Source: Deltaproteobacteria bacterium (lineage in GTDB: Bacteria > Myxococcota_A > Polyangia > HGW-17). Taken from it: 63,284 nucleotides of DNA. Position 1 is the stretch's first letter. The number at the start of each line of letters is the position of its first letter. Shown here one piece after another: positions 9,012-17,952 of this stretch. The DNA lies in the NCBI GenBank assembly GCA_016937155.1, contig JAFGWM010000070.1:1-63284 (forward strand). Direction: 5' to 3'. The translations under genes were made by a program, and so were the position numbers. Below the pieces are notes generated by a model. That model ran no database searches. It had not been told where the DNA came from and saw only the letters and a program-made list of their open reading frames with translations.

Positions 9012-10136
9012 TTGAAAAAAGATAATGATGTATTTATACTTAAAGGCGGTCAGTTAAATCCTCTTCCTGCTAAAAGCATTGCCAGGGGAACTAAAAACAA
9101 ATCCCTTGAGGATGTTTTTACCGAACTGCTGGAAAATAATCCCGCAATAATACCTGGAAATCAAGTGGCTCCTGAAAATGATCATCCTCCTAAATTTATT
9201 AATCTCGGTCAGAAAATTCGAGCCGGAATCTGGGATCTGGATTTTCTGTTTACGGATCAATACGGTGTTCCCACTATCATTGAAATGAAACTGATAAACA
9301 ACCCCGAAGCATCAAGAGCTGTAATCGGGAAAATAGTTGAATACAGTGCCACTGTATCAAGGGAGTGGAATACTGAATTTATTCGAAAACAGGCTCAGGA
9401 TTATTGGACAGGAAAAGGGCGAACACTTGAGGATGTCTTCTTTCAGGCTTATGGCAGTGATTTCAATATGGAAAACTACTGGACTCTTATGGAACTTGCC
9501 ATTGCTTCCGGAAAGATAAGAAGCATTATTGTTAGTGACGACTTGAGACCCGAAATGAAACTTATGATTGAATACCTTAATTCTCAGTTGATTCAAGGGG
9601 AGGTACTGGGGCTGGAACTCAAAGTTTATGGTAATGACGGCAATGATCTTCTTATGATCCCCGGAATTATCGGACAGACTTTCAGTGTCTCAAGCCGGAA
9701 GGGACTGAAAGGTGGAAGCATCCAGTGGTCAAGAGAACTTCTTCAGAAGGAACTTGAAGAATTTCATGATCCTTTCCTGAAGTCACGGATCAATGAACTC
9801 ATTGAATTCGCCATTTCCAACGATATTTTTATTTCCGGAAAAACACTGGAGGGTCTTGCTTCATTTGGCTTGAAAGGGCTGAGTGGTGAAAGACTTTTCA
9901 CTATCTATCTTAACGGTAAAATCAGTTTCTTTATAAGTGAAATCAATGATATTGACACTATCGTAAAAAGAGATTCACTGATATCCTCATTGAAAAAAAT
10001 GGAATTACTTCAAAGAGGTTTTGATGCAGTCAAATTCACTGAGATTCCTTTTCTCTCGAAAAATATTTCAAGATTCCGTGACAGAGAGTTTCGAGAATTT
10101 CTACAGCTTATAAAAAATTTTCATGGATTGGAATAA
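9012..10136 (+). CDS. PD-(D/E)XK nuclease-like protein
   Basis: 374 aa. Residues 70-115 read as a restriction-fold core: D77 in IWDLDFLF, then E91-M-K93 in PTIIEMKL, then NPEASRAVIGKIVEYSATV. This is the D...ExK arrangement plus the following helix of NucS/DUF91-like and related nucleases. The C-terminal half (about 200-374) is not recognised. The start is TTG at 9012 with a strong GGAGGTG site at 9001-9007. It is monocistronic between a divergent gene and the kinase. Role could be DNA repair or defence; no modification partner is nearby. Confidence 0.68.
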   Translation: MKKDNDVFILKGGQLNPLPAKSIARGTKNKSLEDVFTELLENNPAIIPGNQVAPENDHPPKFINLGQKIRAGIWDLDFLFTDQYGVPTIIEMKLINNPEASRAVIGKIVEYSATVSREWNTEFIRKQAQDYWTGKGRTLEDVFFQAYGSDFNMENYWTLMELAIASGKIRSIIVSDDLRPEMKLMIEYLNSQLIQGEVLGLELKVYGNDGNDLLMIPGIIGQTFSVSSRKGLKGGSIQWSRELLQKELEEFHDPFLKSRINELIEFAISNDIFISGKTLEGLASFGLKGLSGERLFTIYLNGKISFFISEINDIDTIVKRDSLISSLKKMELLQRGFDAVKFTEIPFLSKNISRFRDREFREFLQLIKNFHGLE

Positions 10137-10152
10137 AACATCACCTCTATTT

Positions 10153-10180
10153 TTGACATAGAGAGATCATAGACTATCCT
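10153..10180 (+). promoter_or_regulatory. Candidate sigma70-type promoter of the zinc-ribbon kinase
   Basis: TTGACA at 10153-10158, 16-bp spacer, TATCCT at 10175-10180. The Shine-Dalgarno GAGGTG starts about 7 nt after the -10 box, so the leader would be very short. Confidence 0.4.
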
Positions 10181-10198
10181 TTCGTCTGAGGTGTTTAG

Positions 10199-12328
10199 TT
10201 GAACTGTATAGGATGTAATAACACAGTACCGGAAGAAGCCCGTTTTTGTCCGCGATGCGGTCTCAGTCTGAGACCGTCCGGGAACGATTCATTGTCTGGA
10301 CTTAAGCTGGATGGAAGATATCTCCTTCTTGAAGCAATTGGAGAAGGTGGAAGCGGACATGTGTATCTTGCACGACATATCCAGCTGGGCAAACGTGTTG
10401 CGGTTAAAATTCTCCACACTGAACTGGCAATGAATGAAAAAGCCGTTAAAAAATTCCGCAAAGAGGCGCTGAGTGTTGCAGAACTCGAAAATGAACACAT
10501 CATTAAGGTTTATGATTTTGGTCAGAACGACCAGATAATGTATTTCGCTATGGAATTTCTTCAGGGAGAAACGCTCTCATCACTTCTTTCAAAAAGAAAA
10601 TCTTTTTCATACCGTGAAACTGTAAACATAATCAGCCAGCTGTGCGATGGACTCGGAGAAGCTCACGCAATGGGATTTGTCCATCGGGATCTCAGACCCA
10701 GAAATATAATGCTCACAAGCAAGGATGGAAGAGATGATTTTGTTAAAATCCTTGATTTCGGTCTTGCAAAAATGGTTTCAGGTGGAGATCCAGGCAAATC
10801 AGGAATAGGCTTCAGTGTTGGAGACCCATCATATACAGCACCTGAGCAGATGAAATCTGGTTCGGTGGATGGTAGAGCCGATATTTATTCGATTGGAATA
10901 ATCACCTACCAGATGCTTACCGGACACCCACCTTTCTCCGGTGAAAACGTATTTGAAATAATGGGAAAACATATGGATGCGCCCTACCCTCCCATTGAAG
11001 GTTTCACTGAAGGCATCCCTACCGGAATAGATTACGTACTGGCAAAATGTCTGTCAAAACAGCCGGAAAATCGGTATGCAACTCCCCAAAGGGTCAAGGA
11101 AGCTTTTGAGTCTCTCATAAACAAACCTGTGGTAAATGTTCAAAAATCTGAAGCACCTCCCAGTAAACATATTTCTTACATAAACATGCAGAATCCTTTC
11201 CATATGACGGAAAGCGCAAATATGGTGAGACTTCCTGGGGGTGGAGTGGTCAGAACAGACAATCTGAATACTGGAACTCCATCATCAAAACCTTTTTCCC
11301 ATAATCAGAAAATGAATGTCCTGGTGGGAATCAAGGCCGATGACATACAGAAAGAACTCGCAAAACATAAGATAGGCTCATCCTCGGAGACACCTGCTTA
11401 TACTGTGAAGAATAATGACGCAAGTTCAACTCCTGATGTATCACTTGTTACTGAAGGGCCTTCACAGAGTTTCATTAAAAGACAGGAGGATCTGGTCATT
11501 GAGAGAAAGGTAACTGCAAGCAAGGAACGTAAATACTGGGCTGCAATTATTTCCGGCGGTATTATTCTTGCGGTAATTCTCTATTTCTTCATTTCATGGT
11601 TAAGCGAGGATAATTCTCTTCCTGATTATAAGAAAACATCAGAAACAGAAGAGACAAAAACTCAGGTTAATAATGAAAAACAACTGGTTAAAAAGACAAC
11701 GGAAACTATTCCCGATAAAAAAGCCACATTACCTGAAATTAAAACAGTTGATATGTCGCCAATGGATATAAAGCCTGAAGCAAAAACGGATATGGCTGTT
11801 CCCGAGGATATGTCAGCTAAACCAATTGCAGCCATGGAAACTGAAATGGCTGTTGTAATGAAACAGATTTCTGAAATAAAACCTGTCATCATGAATACTA
11901 TACCCCCAGTTATGATTCCGGATATGATACCAATTGATATTCCGATGACGCCTGAGGTGATGAAAGAGAAAGTAAATTCCACTGATCTCCTGAAAACCGC
12001 TCAGTCCCAGTACAATACGGGACAATTCAGTGCGGCATATTCATCATACAAAAAGCTACTGGGTATAAAGCCAGGCAGTTATCAGGCTATGTATGGACTC
12101 AGTCTGGTCTGTTTTGAACTGGGAAAACTCTCAGAGGCAGAAAATCTATTGGGAAAAATTGTCAGAATAAAGGGCACAGCATCGAATTACTATCGTCTGG
12201 GCAGTGCCAGACAGAAACTCGGCAAAACAGGTCCTGCAATATCAGCTTATAAAAAAGCTCTTTCAAAAAATAAAAACTACGGACCTGCCAAGAGAGCGTT
12301 AAGTAAACTGCAACCTCCAAAAAATTAA
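10199..12328 (+). CDS. Membrane Ser/Thr protein kinase with N-terminal zinc ribbon and C-terminal TPR
   Basis: 709 aa. A zinc ribbon (C3, C6, C17, C20) precedes a Hanks-type kinase domain (about 41-310): glycine loop GEGGSGHVY, K70 in VAVK, catalytic H162-R163-D164 (HRDLRPRN, an uncommon form of the HRDxKxxN loop) and D186-F187-G188. A long linker leads to one transmembrane helix (about 446-465), then a Pro/Met-rich stretch and TPR-like repeats (about 595-705) outside the membrane. The start is TTG at 10199, with GAGGTG upstream and a candidate promoter. The R in place of the catalytic-loop lysine could lower activity. Its stop interlocks with thiI. Confidence 0.9.
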   Translation: MNCIGCNNTVPEEARFCPRCGLSLRPSGNDSLSGLKLDGRYLLLEAIGEGGSGHVYLARHIQLGKRVAVKILHTELAMNEKAVKKFRKEALSVAELENEHIIKVYDFGQNDQIMYFAMEFLQGETLSSLLSKRKSFSYRETVNIISQLCDGLGEAHAMGFVHRDLRPRNIMLTSKDGRDDFVKILDFGLAKMVSGGDPGKSGIGFSVGDPSYTAPEQMKSGSVDGRADIYSIGIITYQMLTGHPPFSGENVFEIMGKHMDAPYPPIEGFTEGIPTGIDYVLAKCLSKQPENRYATPQRVKEAFESLINKPVVNVQKSEAPPSKHISYINMQNPFHMTESANMVRLPGGGVVRTDNLNTGTPSSKPFSHNQKMNVLVGIKADDIQKELAKHKIGSSSETPAYTVKNNDASSTPDVSLVTEGPSQSFIKRQEDLVIERKVTASKERKYWAAIISGGIILAVILYFFISWLSEDNSLPDYKKTSETEETKTQVNNEKQLVKKTTETIPDKKATLPEIKTVDMSPMDIKPEAKTDMAVPEDMSAKPIAAMETEMAVVMKQISEIKPVIMNTIPPVMIPDMIPIDIPMTPEVMKEKVNSTDLLKTAQSQYNTGQFSAAYSSYKKLLGIKPGSYQAMYGLSLVCFELGKLSEAENLLGKIVRIKGTASNYYRLGSARQKLGKTGPAISAYKKALSKNKNYGPAKRALSKLQPPKN

Positions 12329-13470
12329 ATATTTATAACAATTGCATCATCTGCAAGATCCTGAGCCATCTGCATTGTATCAATATTCTTTTCCGCCTGA
12401 ATAACCTGATCCATTTTCGCTTTTGTTTCAGGAGCAGGTGGCATAAACAATGTGCAACTGTCTTCGTGGGGAAGAATACTGATATCGTACGTACCAATTT
12501 TTCTTGCCCATTCAATAGTTTCAGATTTATCCCATGTAACAAGTGGTCTCAGAACAAGCATCGGTGATGCATCGTCAATAGCAATCATATTTTCCAGAGT
12601 CTGAGATGCCACCTGTCCCAGACTTTCACCTGTCACTAAAGCTTTTGCACCATTTCTTGCGGCAATTATCCCGGTGGTTCTCATCATCAGACGACGATAG
12701 AGAATAACCGCAAGTTTATCCGGACGACATTTTCTTAAAATTTTTTGAGCCTCACCATATTTGACAACAGTGAGCTTCATTTGGGCACCCCATTGAGACA
12801 ATACCTTTGAAAGTGATATGGCTTTTTCAAGACTTTCCTCACCAACCCATGGTGGAGAGTAAAATGTCGTCGCATTTATACTGGCCCCCCTTTTGAGCAT
12901 CATATAACCTGCAACAGGAGAATCAATACCAGCACTCAGAAGTAATTCCACAGTTGAACTCACTCCAACAGGGAGACCACCTGGTCCAGGGATTCTTTCC
13001 AGTGAAATAAAAGAAATTTCCTTTCCTATTTCAATTTCAACAATTACTTCTGGATTATGAAGGTCCACTTTTATTCCAGTTTTCGTATGTATCTGACCAC
13101 CAACTTCTGCAGCTATTTCAGGGCTCTTCACCGGAAAACTTTTATCGCTTCGTCTAACTTTCACTTTGAAGGATGAAACACCAGAGTCAGACATTATTTC
13201 CAGACCAGCAGTAATAGCATTTTCCATTGACGGGGAAAACATCACTGCCGGGCTGATTGAGGTTATCCCAAAAACATGTCTGCATGCCTCAATAACTTCC
13301 TTGTTATCATTACTGAATACAAGAAATCTCCCATGTACGCCTTTTAGTTGTGCATGTCCCAGAGGCTCCAGAGCCCTTTTCAGATTATTTCTGAGAGCAC
13401 TTATAAAAAAACTTCTATTTTTACCTTTTAAAAAAATTTCCCCGTACCGGAGAACCACCAGATCATTCAT
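12325..13470 (-). CDS. thiI: tRNA uridine 4-sulfurtransferase ThiI (no rhodanese domain)
   Basis: 381 aa. The N-terminal ferredoxin-like plus THUMP region (about 1-165) is followed by a PP-loop adenylase domain with LLSAGIDSPVAG (178-189). ThiI activates U8 of tRNA with ATP and inserts sulfur; it also feeds thiazole synthesis. The length matches short ThiI proteins without the rhodanese extension, so sulfur must come from another carrier. A conserved Cys lies in SCTLFMP near residue 345. The PP-loop has SAG where SGG is usual. It is last in a minus-strand run, 27 bp after carbamate kinase. Confidence 0.9.
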   Translation of the reverse strand: MNDLVVLRYGEIFLKGKNRSFFISALRNNLKRALEPLGHAQLKGVHGRFLVFSNDNKEVIEACRHVFGITSISPAVMFSPSMENAITAGLEIMSDSGVSSFKVKVRRSDKSFPVKSPEIAAEVGGQIHTKTGIKVDLHNPEVIVEIEIGKEISFISLERIPGPGGLPVGVSSTVELLLSAGIDSPVAGYMMLKRGASINATTFYSPPWVGEESLEKAISLSKVLSQWGAQMKLTVVKYGEAQKILRKCRPDKLAVILYRRLMMRTTGIIAARNGAKALVTGESLGQVASQTLENMIAIDDASPMLVLRPLVTWDKSETIEWARKIGTYDISILPHEDSCTLFMPPAPETKAKMDQVIQAEKNIDTMQMAQDLADDAIVINI

Positions 13471-13497
13471 CGAATCAAGTCCTTAAAAGTTGTCGGG

Positions 13498-14466
13498 TCA
13501 GATTTTACCAACAAAGTGTGTTCCGGTCATACCTGCTAGAGCTTCTCTTAAATGAGAAGGACTTGTTATGAGTGCTCTTTTGCCACCATCCTTAAGGAAA
13601 TTAAGAACAGCAGAAATTTTTGGACCCATTGAGCCTGCAGCAAAATGACCATCATTCTGGAATTTCTCTATCATCTCTATTGTGAGAGCACCAAGTGGTT
13701 GCTGATTTTCCTTGTTATAATTAATATACACCTGTTCAACATCTGTGAGAATAATAAGAAGCTCAGCTCCTACCTGTTTAGCTAAAAGTGCACTGGTCAG
13801 GTCTTTGTCGATTACAGCTTCAACCCCGTGATACTGGGTATTTCCATCATCATCTTTTCTTTTTACTACAGGAATACCACCACCGCCTGCTGCTATAACG
13901 ATGTGACCCTGCTTTGCAGCATCTCTTATGGTGTGCCTCTGAATTACCTTCATTGGAAGAGGTGAAGGAACTATTCTCCTCCATCCACGTCCTGAATCCT
14001 CAGTCACATTCCATCCAAGTTCGTCTCTTCGTCTTTTGGCTTCCCCTTCAGATAAAAATGGACCAATCGGCTTTGTAGGATTCTTAAATGCCTGATCATC
14101 CTCATCAACTATCACCTGAGTGATTTTCGTAACCACGTACCTTGAAATATGTCTTTTTTTCAATTCATTCAGCAATGACTGCTGCATTATGTATCCCAGA
14201 CTACCCTCGGTCATTGCAACCAGTACATCCAGTGGTTGAGATGGAACCTGACTTTGACTGAGCTCATTCTGTATCAGAAGGTTTCCAACCTGAGGGCCGT
14301 TACCGTGTGTGACAATAACATTATATTGGCGTTCAATCAGTTCCATCAGAATATCGCTGATAATCTGTGCACTGATCTGGTGCTCCTCGTGCGTTGCACC
14401 CTTTCCATGTCTCATAAATGCGTGTCCACCAAGTGCCACTACAACAATAGGTTTTTCCTGTGACAT
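13498..14466 (-). CDS. arcC: Carbamate kinase
   Basis: 322 aa, the usual length. Amino acid kinase fold: VVALGGHAF at the N-terminus, VTHGNGPQVGN, AMTEGSLGYIMQQ, VIAAGGGGIPV, a VEAVIDKDLTSALLA segment and GSMGPKISAVLNF near the end. The enzyme interconverts ATP plus carbamate and ADP plus carbamoyl phosphate, usually making ATP from arginine, agmatine or purine fermentation. No arginine deiminase or carbamoyltransferase gene is adjacent. The ATG has GTGAGGA upstream. thiI follows closely. Confidence 0.94.
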   Translation of the reverse strand: MSQEKPIVVVALGGHAFMRHGKGATHEEHQISAQIISDILMELIERQYNVIVTHGNGPQVGNLLIQNELSQSQVPSQPLDVLVAMTEGSLGYIMQQSLLNELKKRHISRYVVTKITQVIVDEDDQAFKNPTKPIGPFLSEGEAKRRRDELGWNVTEDSGRGWRRIVPSPLPMKVIQRHTIRDAAKQGHIVIAAGGGGIPVVKRKDDDGNTQYHGVEAVIDKDLTSALLAKQVGAELLIILTDVEQVYINYNKENQQPLGALTIEMIEKFQNDGHFAAGSMGPKISAVLNFLKDGGKRALITSPSHLREALAGMTGTHFVGKI

Positions 14467-14498
14467 ATTTCCTCACTTTCAAGATTTAATTGAATTTA

Positions 14499-15161
14499 TT
14501 ACTTTTTTGAAGATGTTGATTTATTCATCCAGGTAAGCAGTTCATTGGCCAGAACTTTACCTGCCTCTATGGCTGTATGAGTCAAACGATCACTGTTATT
14601 ACCACTTCTCGTATCAAACGAGTATCCCCATACTACATTCCGGGAAACTCTGTCAATCATAACTCCATAAACATGAAGTTTTAAACTTCCTGAAAATGTA
14701 TTTCCTGTATGAATAATTCCAGAAACCAGAAAGTACCGTGGTGACCATCCGGCAAAACCCTTTTTTTCCAGAACTTCAGATGCTCTCTTCCCAAGAAGGT
14801 CAAGATTGGTGACGAATTCATCCTTATGGGTCTCACCATCAACAGATTTTTCAATATTATTTGTATCTTTTTTAAAAATACTTCTACTGGCGCTGTACAA
14901 TCTGGGAAAGAAATTTCCATAAACCGGAGGAAGATCTTTCCAAAAAATCATATAACTGAATCCACGTTTTCCAAGGTTTGCAGTAATACTTCCACTAAGA
15001 GCTTCAACAACGTATTTATCTTTTATCTTTTCTGACACTTCAGGGGCAAGAACAACAACCCGCTCCTTCCCTGTAAATTTAGTTTTAACTGTGAATTCCG
15101 TAACAGTTTTCGTACAGGAAGATACCAGAAAAATAAGTAGTAATAATGCTGTTTGTCTCAC
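14499..15161 (-). CDS. Hypothetical lipoprotein
   Basis: 220 aa. The lipoprotein signal ends in FLVSSC (C16). The mature part includes FTGKERVVVLAPEVSEKIKD and a C-terminal block with YGVMIDRVSRNVVWGYSF, which resembles envelope lipoproteins that bind or assemble at the outer membrane; no family is firmly recognised. The start is GTG at 15161, only 8 bp after the preceding gene's stop and without a clear Shine-Dalgarno, suggesting translational coupling. Member of the minus-strand run 16339 to 12325. Confidence 0.72.
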   Translation of the reverse strand: MRQTALLLLIFLVSSCTKTVTEFTVKTKFTGKERVVVLAPEVSEKIKDKYVVEALSGSITANLGKRGFSYMIFWKDLPPVYGNFFPRLYSASRSIFKKDTNNIEKSVDGETHKDEFVTNLDLLGKRASEVLEKKGFAGWSPRYFLVSGIIHTGNTFSGSLKLHVYGVMIDRVSRNVVWGYSFDTRSGNNSDRLTHTAIEAGKVLANELLTWMNKSTSSKK

Positions 15162-15169
15162 TTAAGCAG

Positions 15170-15754
15170 TTAATCTTTCTCAATGAACCTGTGTCTGGTC
15201 GTCCAGTCCTTCAGGAACCTGTTAATTACTTTAAGAATTCTGGAGAAATCCATATCACCATAAACATCATTTGACCCTGCATATTTGGGATCTCCACTTT
15301 TCAGTTTATCTGACATTACTTCTTTAAGACTTGTCAATTCGTCGTCATCAATACGACGATCACTCAACACTATTGAATCCGCAACAACATTGGAACCATT
15401 CATGGTGTATGTAAAACTGAAATCAACCGGTACCGGCTCACGGAAATAATGTCCTGTAACTAAAAAGGTGATGGAGCCAAAAGCAAATTTCAATGAAAGA
15501 TTGATAATCTTCCAGCCTTCTGCCATAGCCTCATCCCGTTCGAATTTAAAAATCAAAGGTCTGATCTCTCCTCTGGGGCTGAGATTATCAAACTCAATGA
15601 AATAACTTTCATTGTTATCAGTGAACGTATACCTCTGCACGAAGGAAGTAAGACCACTGGCCTTGAGAATATCCTCACTTGCAGATTGAATATCACTGAG
15701 TTTCAATTCTCTTAAAGGGTTTCCGTCCAATTGAGTGGGATTGATCTGTACCAT
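15170..15754 (-). CDS. Hypothetical protein, paralogue of its upstream neighbour
   Basis: 194 aa, soluble, no signal peptide. Family not recognised. It starts VQINPTQLDGNPLRELKLSD and ends with a short conserved module: LKSGDPKYA, about 10 residues, DMDFSRILKVINRFLKDW. The same module ends the neighbouring 193-aa protein, so they are diverged duplicates. The ATG at 15754 has GGAGAAGGAG upstream, located inside the end of the preceding gene, and the two genes lie 3 bp apart. Likely subunits or partners of one complex; function unknown. Confidence 0.72.
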   Translation of the reverse strand: MVQINPTQLDGNPLRELKLSDIQSASEDILKASGLTSFVQRYTFTDNNESYFIEFDNLSPRGEIRPLIFKFERDEAMAEGWKIINLSLKFAFGSITFLVTGHYFREPVPVDFSFTYTMNGSNVVADSIVLSDRRIDDDELTSLKEVMSDKLKSGDPKYAGSNDVYGDMDFSRILKVINRFLKDWTTRHRFIEKD

Positions 15755-15757
15755 GAC

Positions 15758-16339
15758 TTACGCTTCTCCTTCTCCCTGACTTGTATTTCCGAAATCCTTA
15801 AGATATCTGGTGAGCATCGCCATGATTCCTTCCACATCCAGAGTTGGATACTGATCGGAAAATCTTGCATATTTGGGATCTCCAGATTTAAGTCTTATCT
15901 GGAGCAACTCAAAAAAACTTACACTTCTGGACTGACCATTTGAGTCTGTTACAGTGACCATGTCCTCCGCAGTTTCCCCGGAATCAGTTCTCTGAAATCT
16001 ACTGTGAACCTCAAGGGCACTGGAAATACCAAAAACGCCTTTAATTTCCAGTAAAGCCATTCCTTTTGAGAGATAAACCGTTATAGCACAATGATTCCAT
16101 CCATCAATGACATAACGCTGTGAATCAAGCTCAGGAACAGGAAATTCCACTGGAATTGTAGGTATCCCCGGAAATTTAATCATACTTTTCGGGGAAGTCC
16201 CGATACTTACTCTTACAGAAAAGGGAGAACCAAGATTCTCCACGAGGGGATTACCGAACTGTGCCAGCTCATGAATTGGCACTTTCGCTTCCCTTTCCTG
16301 AAAACCGCCGCCTTCTGTCGGAGATGGCAATCTAAACAT
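15758..16339 (-). CDS. Hypothetical protein, first gene of the minus-strand run, paralogue of the next
   Basis: 193 aa, soluble, predicted mainly beta in its first 130 residues. It shares with the downstream gene a C-terminal module beginning LKSGDPKYA and ending in MAMLTRYLKDFGN. No known family recognised. The ATG at 16339 has an ideal AGGAGG site 5 nt upstream, so this is probably where translation of the five-gene run begins. Function cannot be inferred; the carbamate kinase and ThiI genes downstream may just share transcription. Confidence 0.72.
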   Translation of the reverse strand: MFRLPSPTEGGGFQEREAKVPIHELAQFGNPLVENLGSPFSVRVSIGTSPKSMIKFPGIPTIPVEFPVPELDSQRYVIDGWNHCAITVYLSKGMALLEIKGVFGISSALEVHSRFQRTDSGETAEDMVTVTDSNGQSRSVSFFELLQIRLKSGDPKYARFSDQYPTLDVEGIMAMLTRYLKDFGNTSQGEGEA

Positions 16340-16718
16340 GTATGCCTCCTGAATTTTCTACCGGTTCACAACCGGGATTATCAGTTAGGGACTTCTCACC
16401 TCGAAAAAGTAAACCCCGAAGGATTAAAAACAATGGTAAATAAAGCCCCAACCATTCTAAGATTTAAATGTTTATCAAAAATACTCAATCTGTACAATCA
16501 TTGAATTGATTTTTTTGCACAGCTGATATTTTGGAATGTCAGTTTTTTTTAATAAATTAAAAAAAAATTTTTATTTCTATCTTATTAAATACAAAAGGAA
16601 AAACAAATTACAGGCCCTCGTATATGTGATTTTTTGATTACAGTTGTACATTGCCATTTAAACACTTTGAGATATTATTACCATCTGGAAGAAATTCATT
16701 AACCGGAGGTTAATTTCA
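16340..16718. other. Divergent intergenic region (379 bp)
   Basis: Holds the start signals of two divergent transcription units. The middle (about 16535-16600) is strongly A/T-rich with A and T runs. No gene or RNA recognised. A good promoter for the plus-strand unit lies at 16651-16678. Confidence 0.6.
16651..16678 (+). promoter_or_regulatory. Candidate sigma70-type promoter
   Basis: TTGCCA at 16651-16656, 16-bp spacer, TATTAT at 16673-16678, each 5/6 to consensus, about 40 bp upstream of the lipoprotein start. Shine-Dalgarno CGGAGGT follows at 16704-16710. Confidence 0.5.
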
Positions 16719-17255
16719 ATGAAACTGAAATCTGTTTATTTACTGTCGGTTTCCTTTATTCTTGTTGGTTGCGGTTCCTCTTCAAGTTTAAAAGTACACA
16801 CTCCGCCTCTAAGACACAGTGCTGCAAATGTAAAGGTAATGGATAAGTATCCCGCTGGCTGTACAGCCGGCAAAGTAATTCAAGCCATGGGAAGTGCAGA
16901 GGCTCCAGGAAGAGTTGTGTGGCGTTATGCAATGAATGATCTCCGTAACAAGGCTTCTGATGAAGGACTTGATACTGTTGTGCTTGAAAAATACGAAAGT
17001 AAATCCAGTGGTGGAGTTCTCATGGTGAGTGTTCACGGAAGAGCTCTGCTGTGCAACGGTAAAAAATCTCCCAAAAATAAAGGTTACATAGCAGGAAAAC
17101 AAATCAGGAGAAAACCGAAAACTATATACGACACAGTAGAGCCCACAGCTCCTCCAGCACCTCAAGGAAATCTCGGGACTCCTCAACCATCTGATCCTGA
17201 AGGAAATCCACCTTCAGATGATGGTGCTCCCGAAGGAGAACCGGACACCATTTAA
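16719..17255 (+). CDS. RcsF/DUF4156-like lipoprotein
   Basis: 178 aa. Lipoprotein signal with lipobox LVGC (C18). The core (about 45-125) has the pattern of small DUF4156/RcsF-type lipoproteins: YPAGCTAGKVIQAMG, an NDLRNKASDEGLDTVVLE block and a second Cys in GRALLCNGKK. RcsF is an outer-membrane stress sensor in enterobacteria, but here only the fold-level resemblance is claimed. The tail after about 140 is Pro/Glu/Gly-rich and low-complexity. Strong Shine-Dalgarno and a candidate promoter lie upstream. Confidence 0.74.
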   Translation: MKLKSVYLLSVSFILVGCGSSSSLKVHTPPLRHSAANVKVMDKYPAGCTAGKVIQAMGSAEAPGRVVWRYAMNDLRNKASDEGLDTVVLEKYESKSSGGVLMVSVHGRALLCNGKKSPKNKGYIAGKQIRRKPKTIYDTVEPTAPPAPQGNLGTPQPSDPEGNPPSDDGAPEGEPDTI

Positions 17256-17272
17256 CCGATACAAAACTATAA

Positions 17273-17863
17273 ATGAAACTTGATAACGGCGAAATTGTTG
17301 CAAGCGGAAAAATAAATATAAGTCATCCCGGATTTGAAAATTTTTTAAAAAAACATCATGAACTGGATACTTCAATGGATGATTCCATCAGGGAATACTT
17401 TGGAGAGGTTTATTACACTGATTTAACTGAAACAGTAAGCATCGATACTTCATATCCTGAGAATTATAGAGAGCCGTCTTGTAACGGAATCAAATTTTCT
17501 GAACCCGTTCAGGAAATAAACTATTCCGGATTAATGAAGAGGACCGGTCTCACTGAATCAGCTATGGATATTCTGCTTGAATTAAATGCACCAAAAGCCG
17601 GTTTGATCAGTAAAATCTTTTTTTCCAGATTCCTGGCTTCCGGAATTAGCGAAAATACTGATGGTTCAATTGAATTACGAATAAAAAAATCTTTTTTTGA
17701 CGGGATGACAAAAAATATTCCATTCAGGGAATACTCGGAACCTCTTATTCTTGCATTTTATGCCTATTATGTTTTCGCCAGATATCATCTCAAACAGGAA
17801 AATAACTTATTATCCTCCATAGCCCTTAACATACTGCGGGCTATCAACGCCAGACGAAACTGA
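17273..17863 (+). CDS. Hypothetical protein
   Basis: 196 aa, no signal peptide, no recognised family. Acidic first half, then helical, basic segments; a moderately hydrophobic stretch (EPLILAFYAYYVFARYH) lies near 160-178 but is not a clear membrane helix. It starts 17 bp after the lipoprotein gene with a poor Shine-Dalgarno, suggesting coupling. About 90 bp separate it from rimO; a weak 5-bp hairpin followed by TTTT lies at 17884-17900. Confidence 0.62.
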   Translation: MKLDNGEIVASGKINISHPGFENFLKKHHELDTSMDDSIREYFGEVYYTDLTETVSIDTSYPENYREPSCNGIKFSEPVQEINYSGLMKRTGLTESAMDILLELNAPKAGLISKIFFSRFLASGISENTDGSIELRIKKSFFDGMTKNIPFREYSEPLILAFYAYYVFARYHLKQENNLLSSIALNILRAINARRN

Positions 17864-17952
17864 TCCAGATTATTCTTAACGTTTCCTCCATGAGGATTTT
17901 ATGATAGTACCGGGTTTTGTGATAAAATTAAAAAAACCGCCCGGAGAGATTT

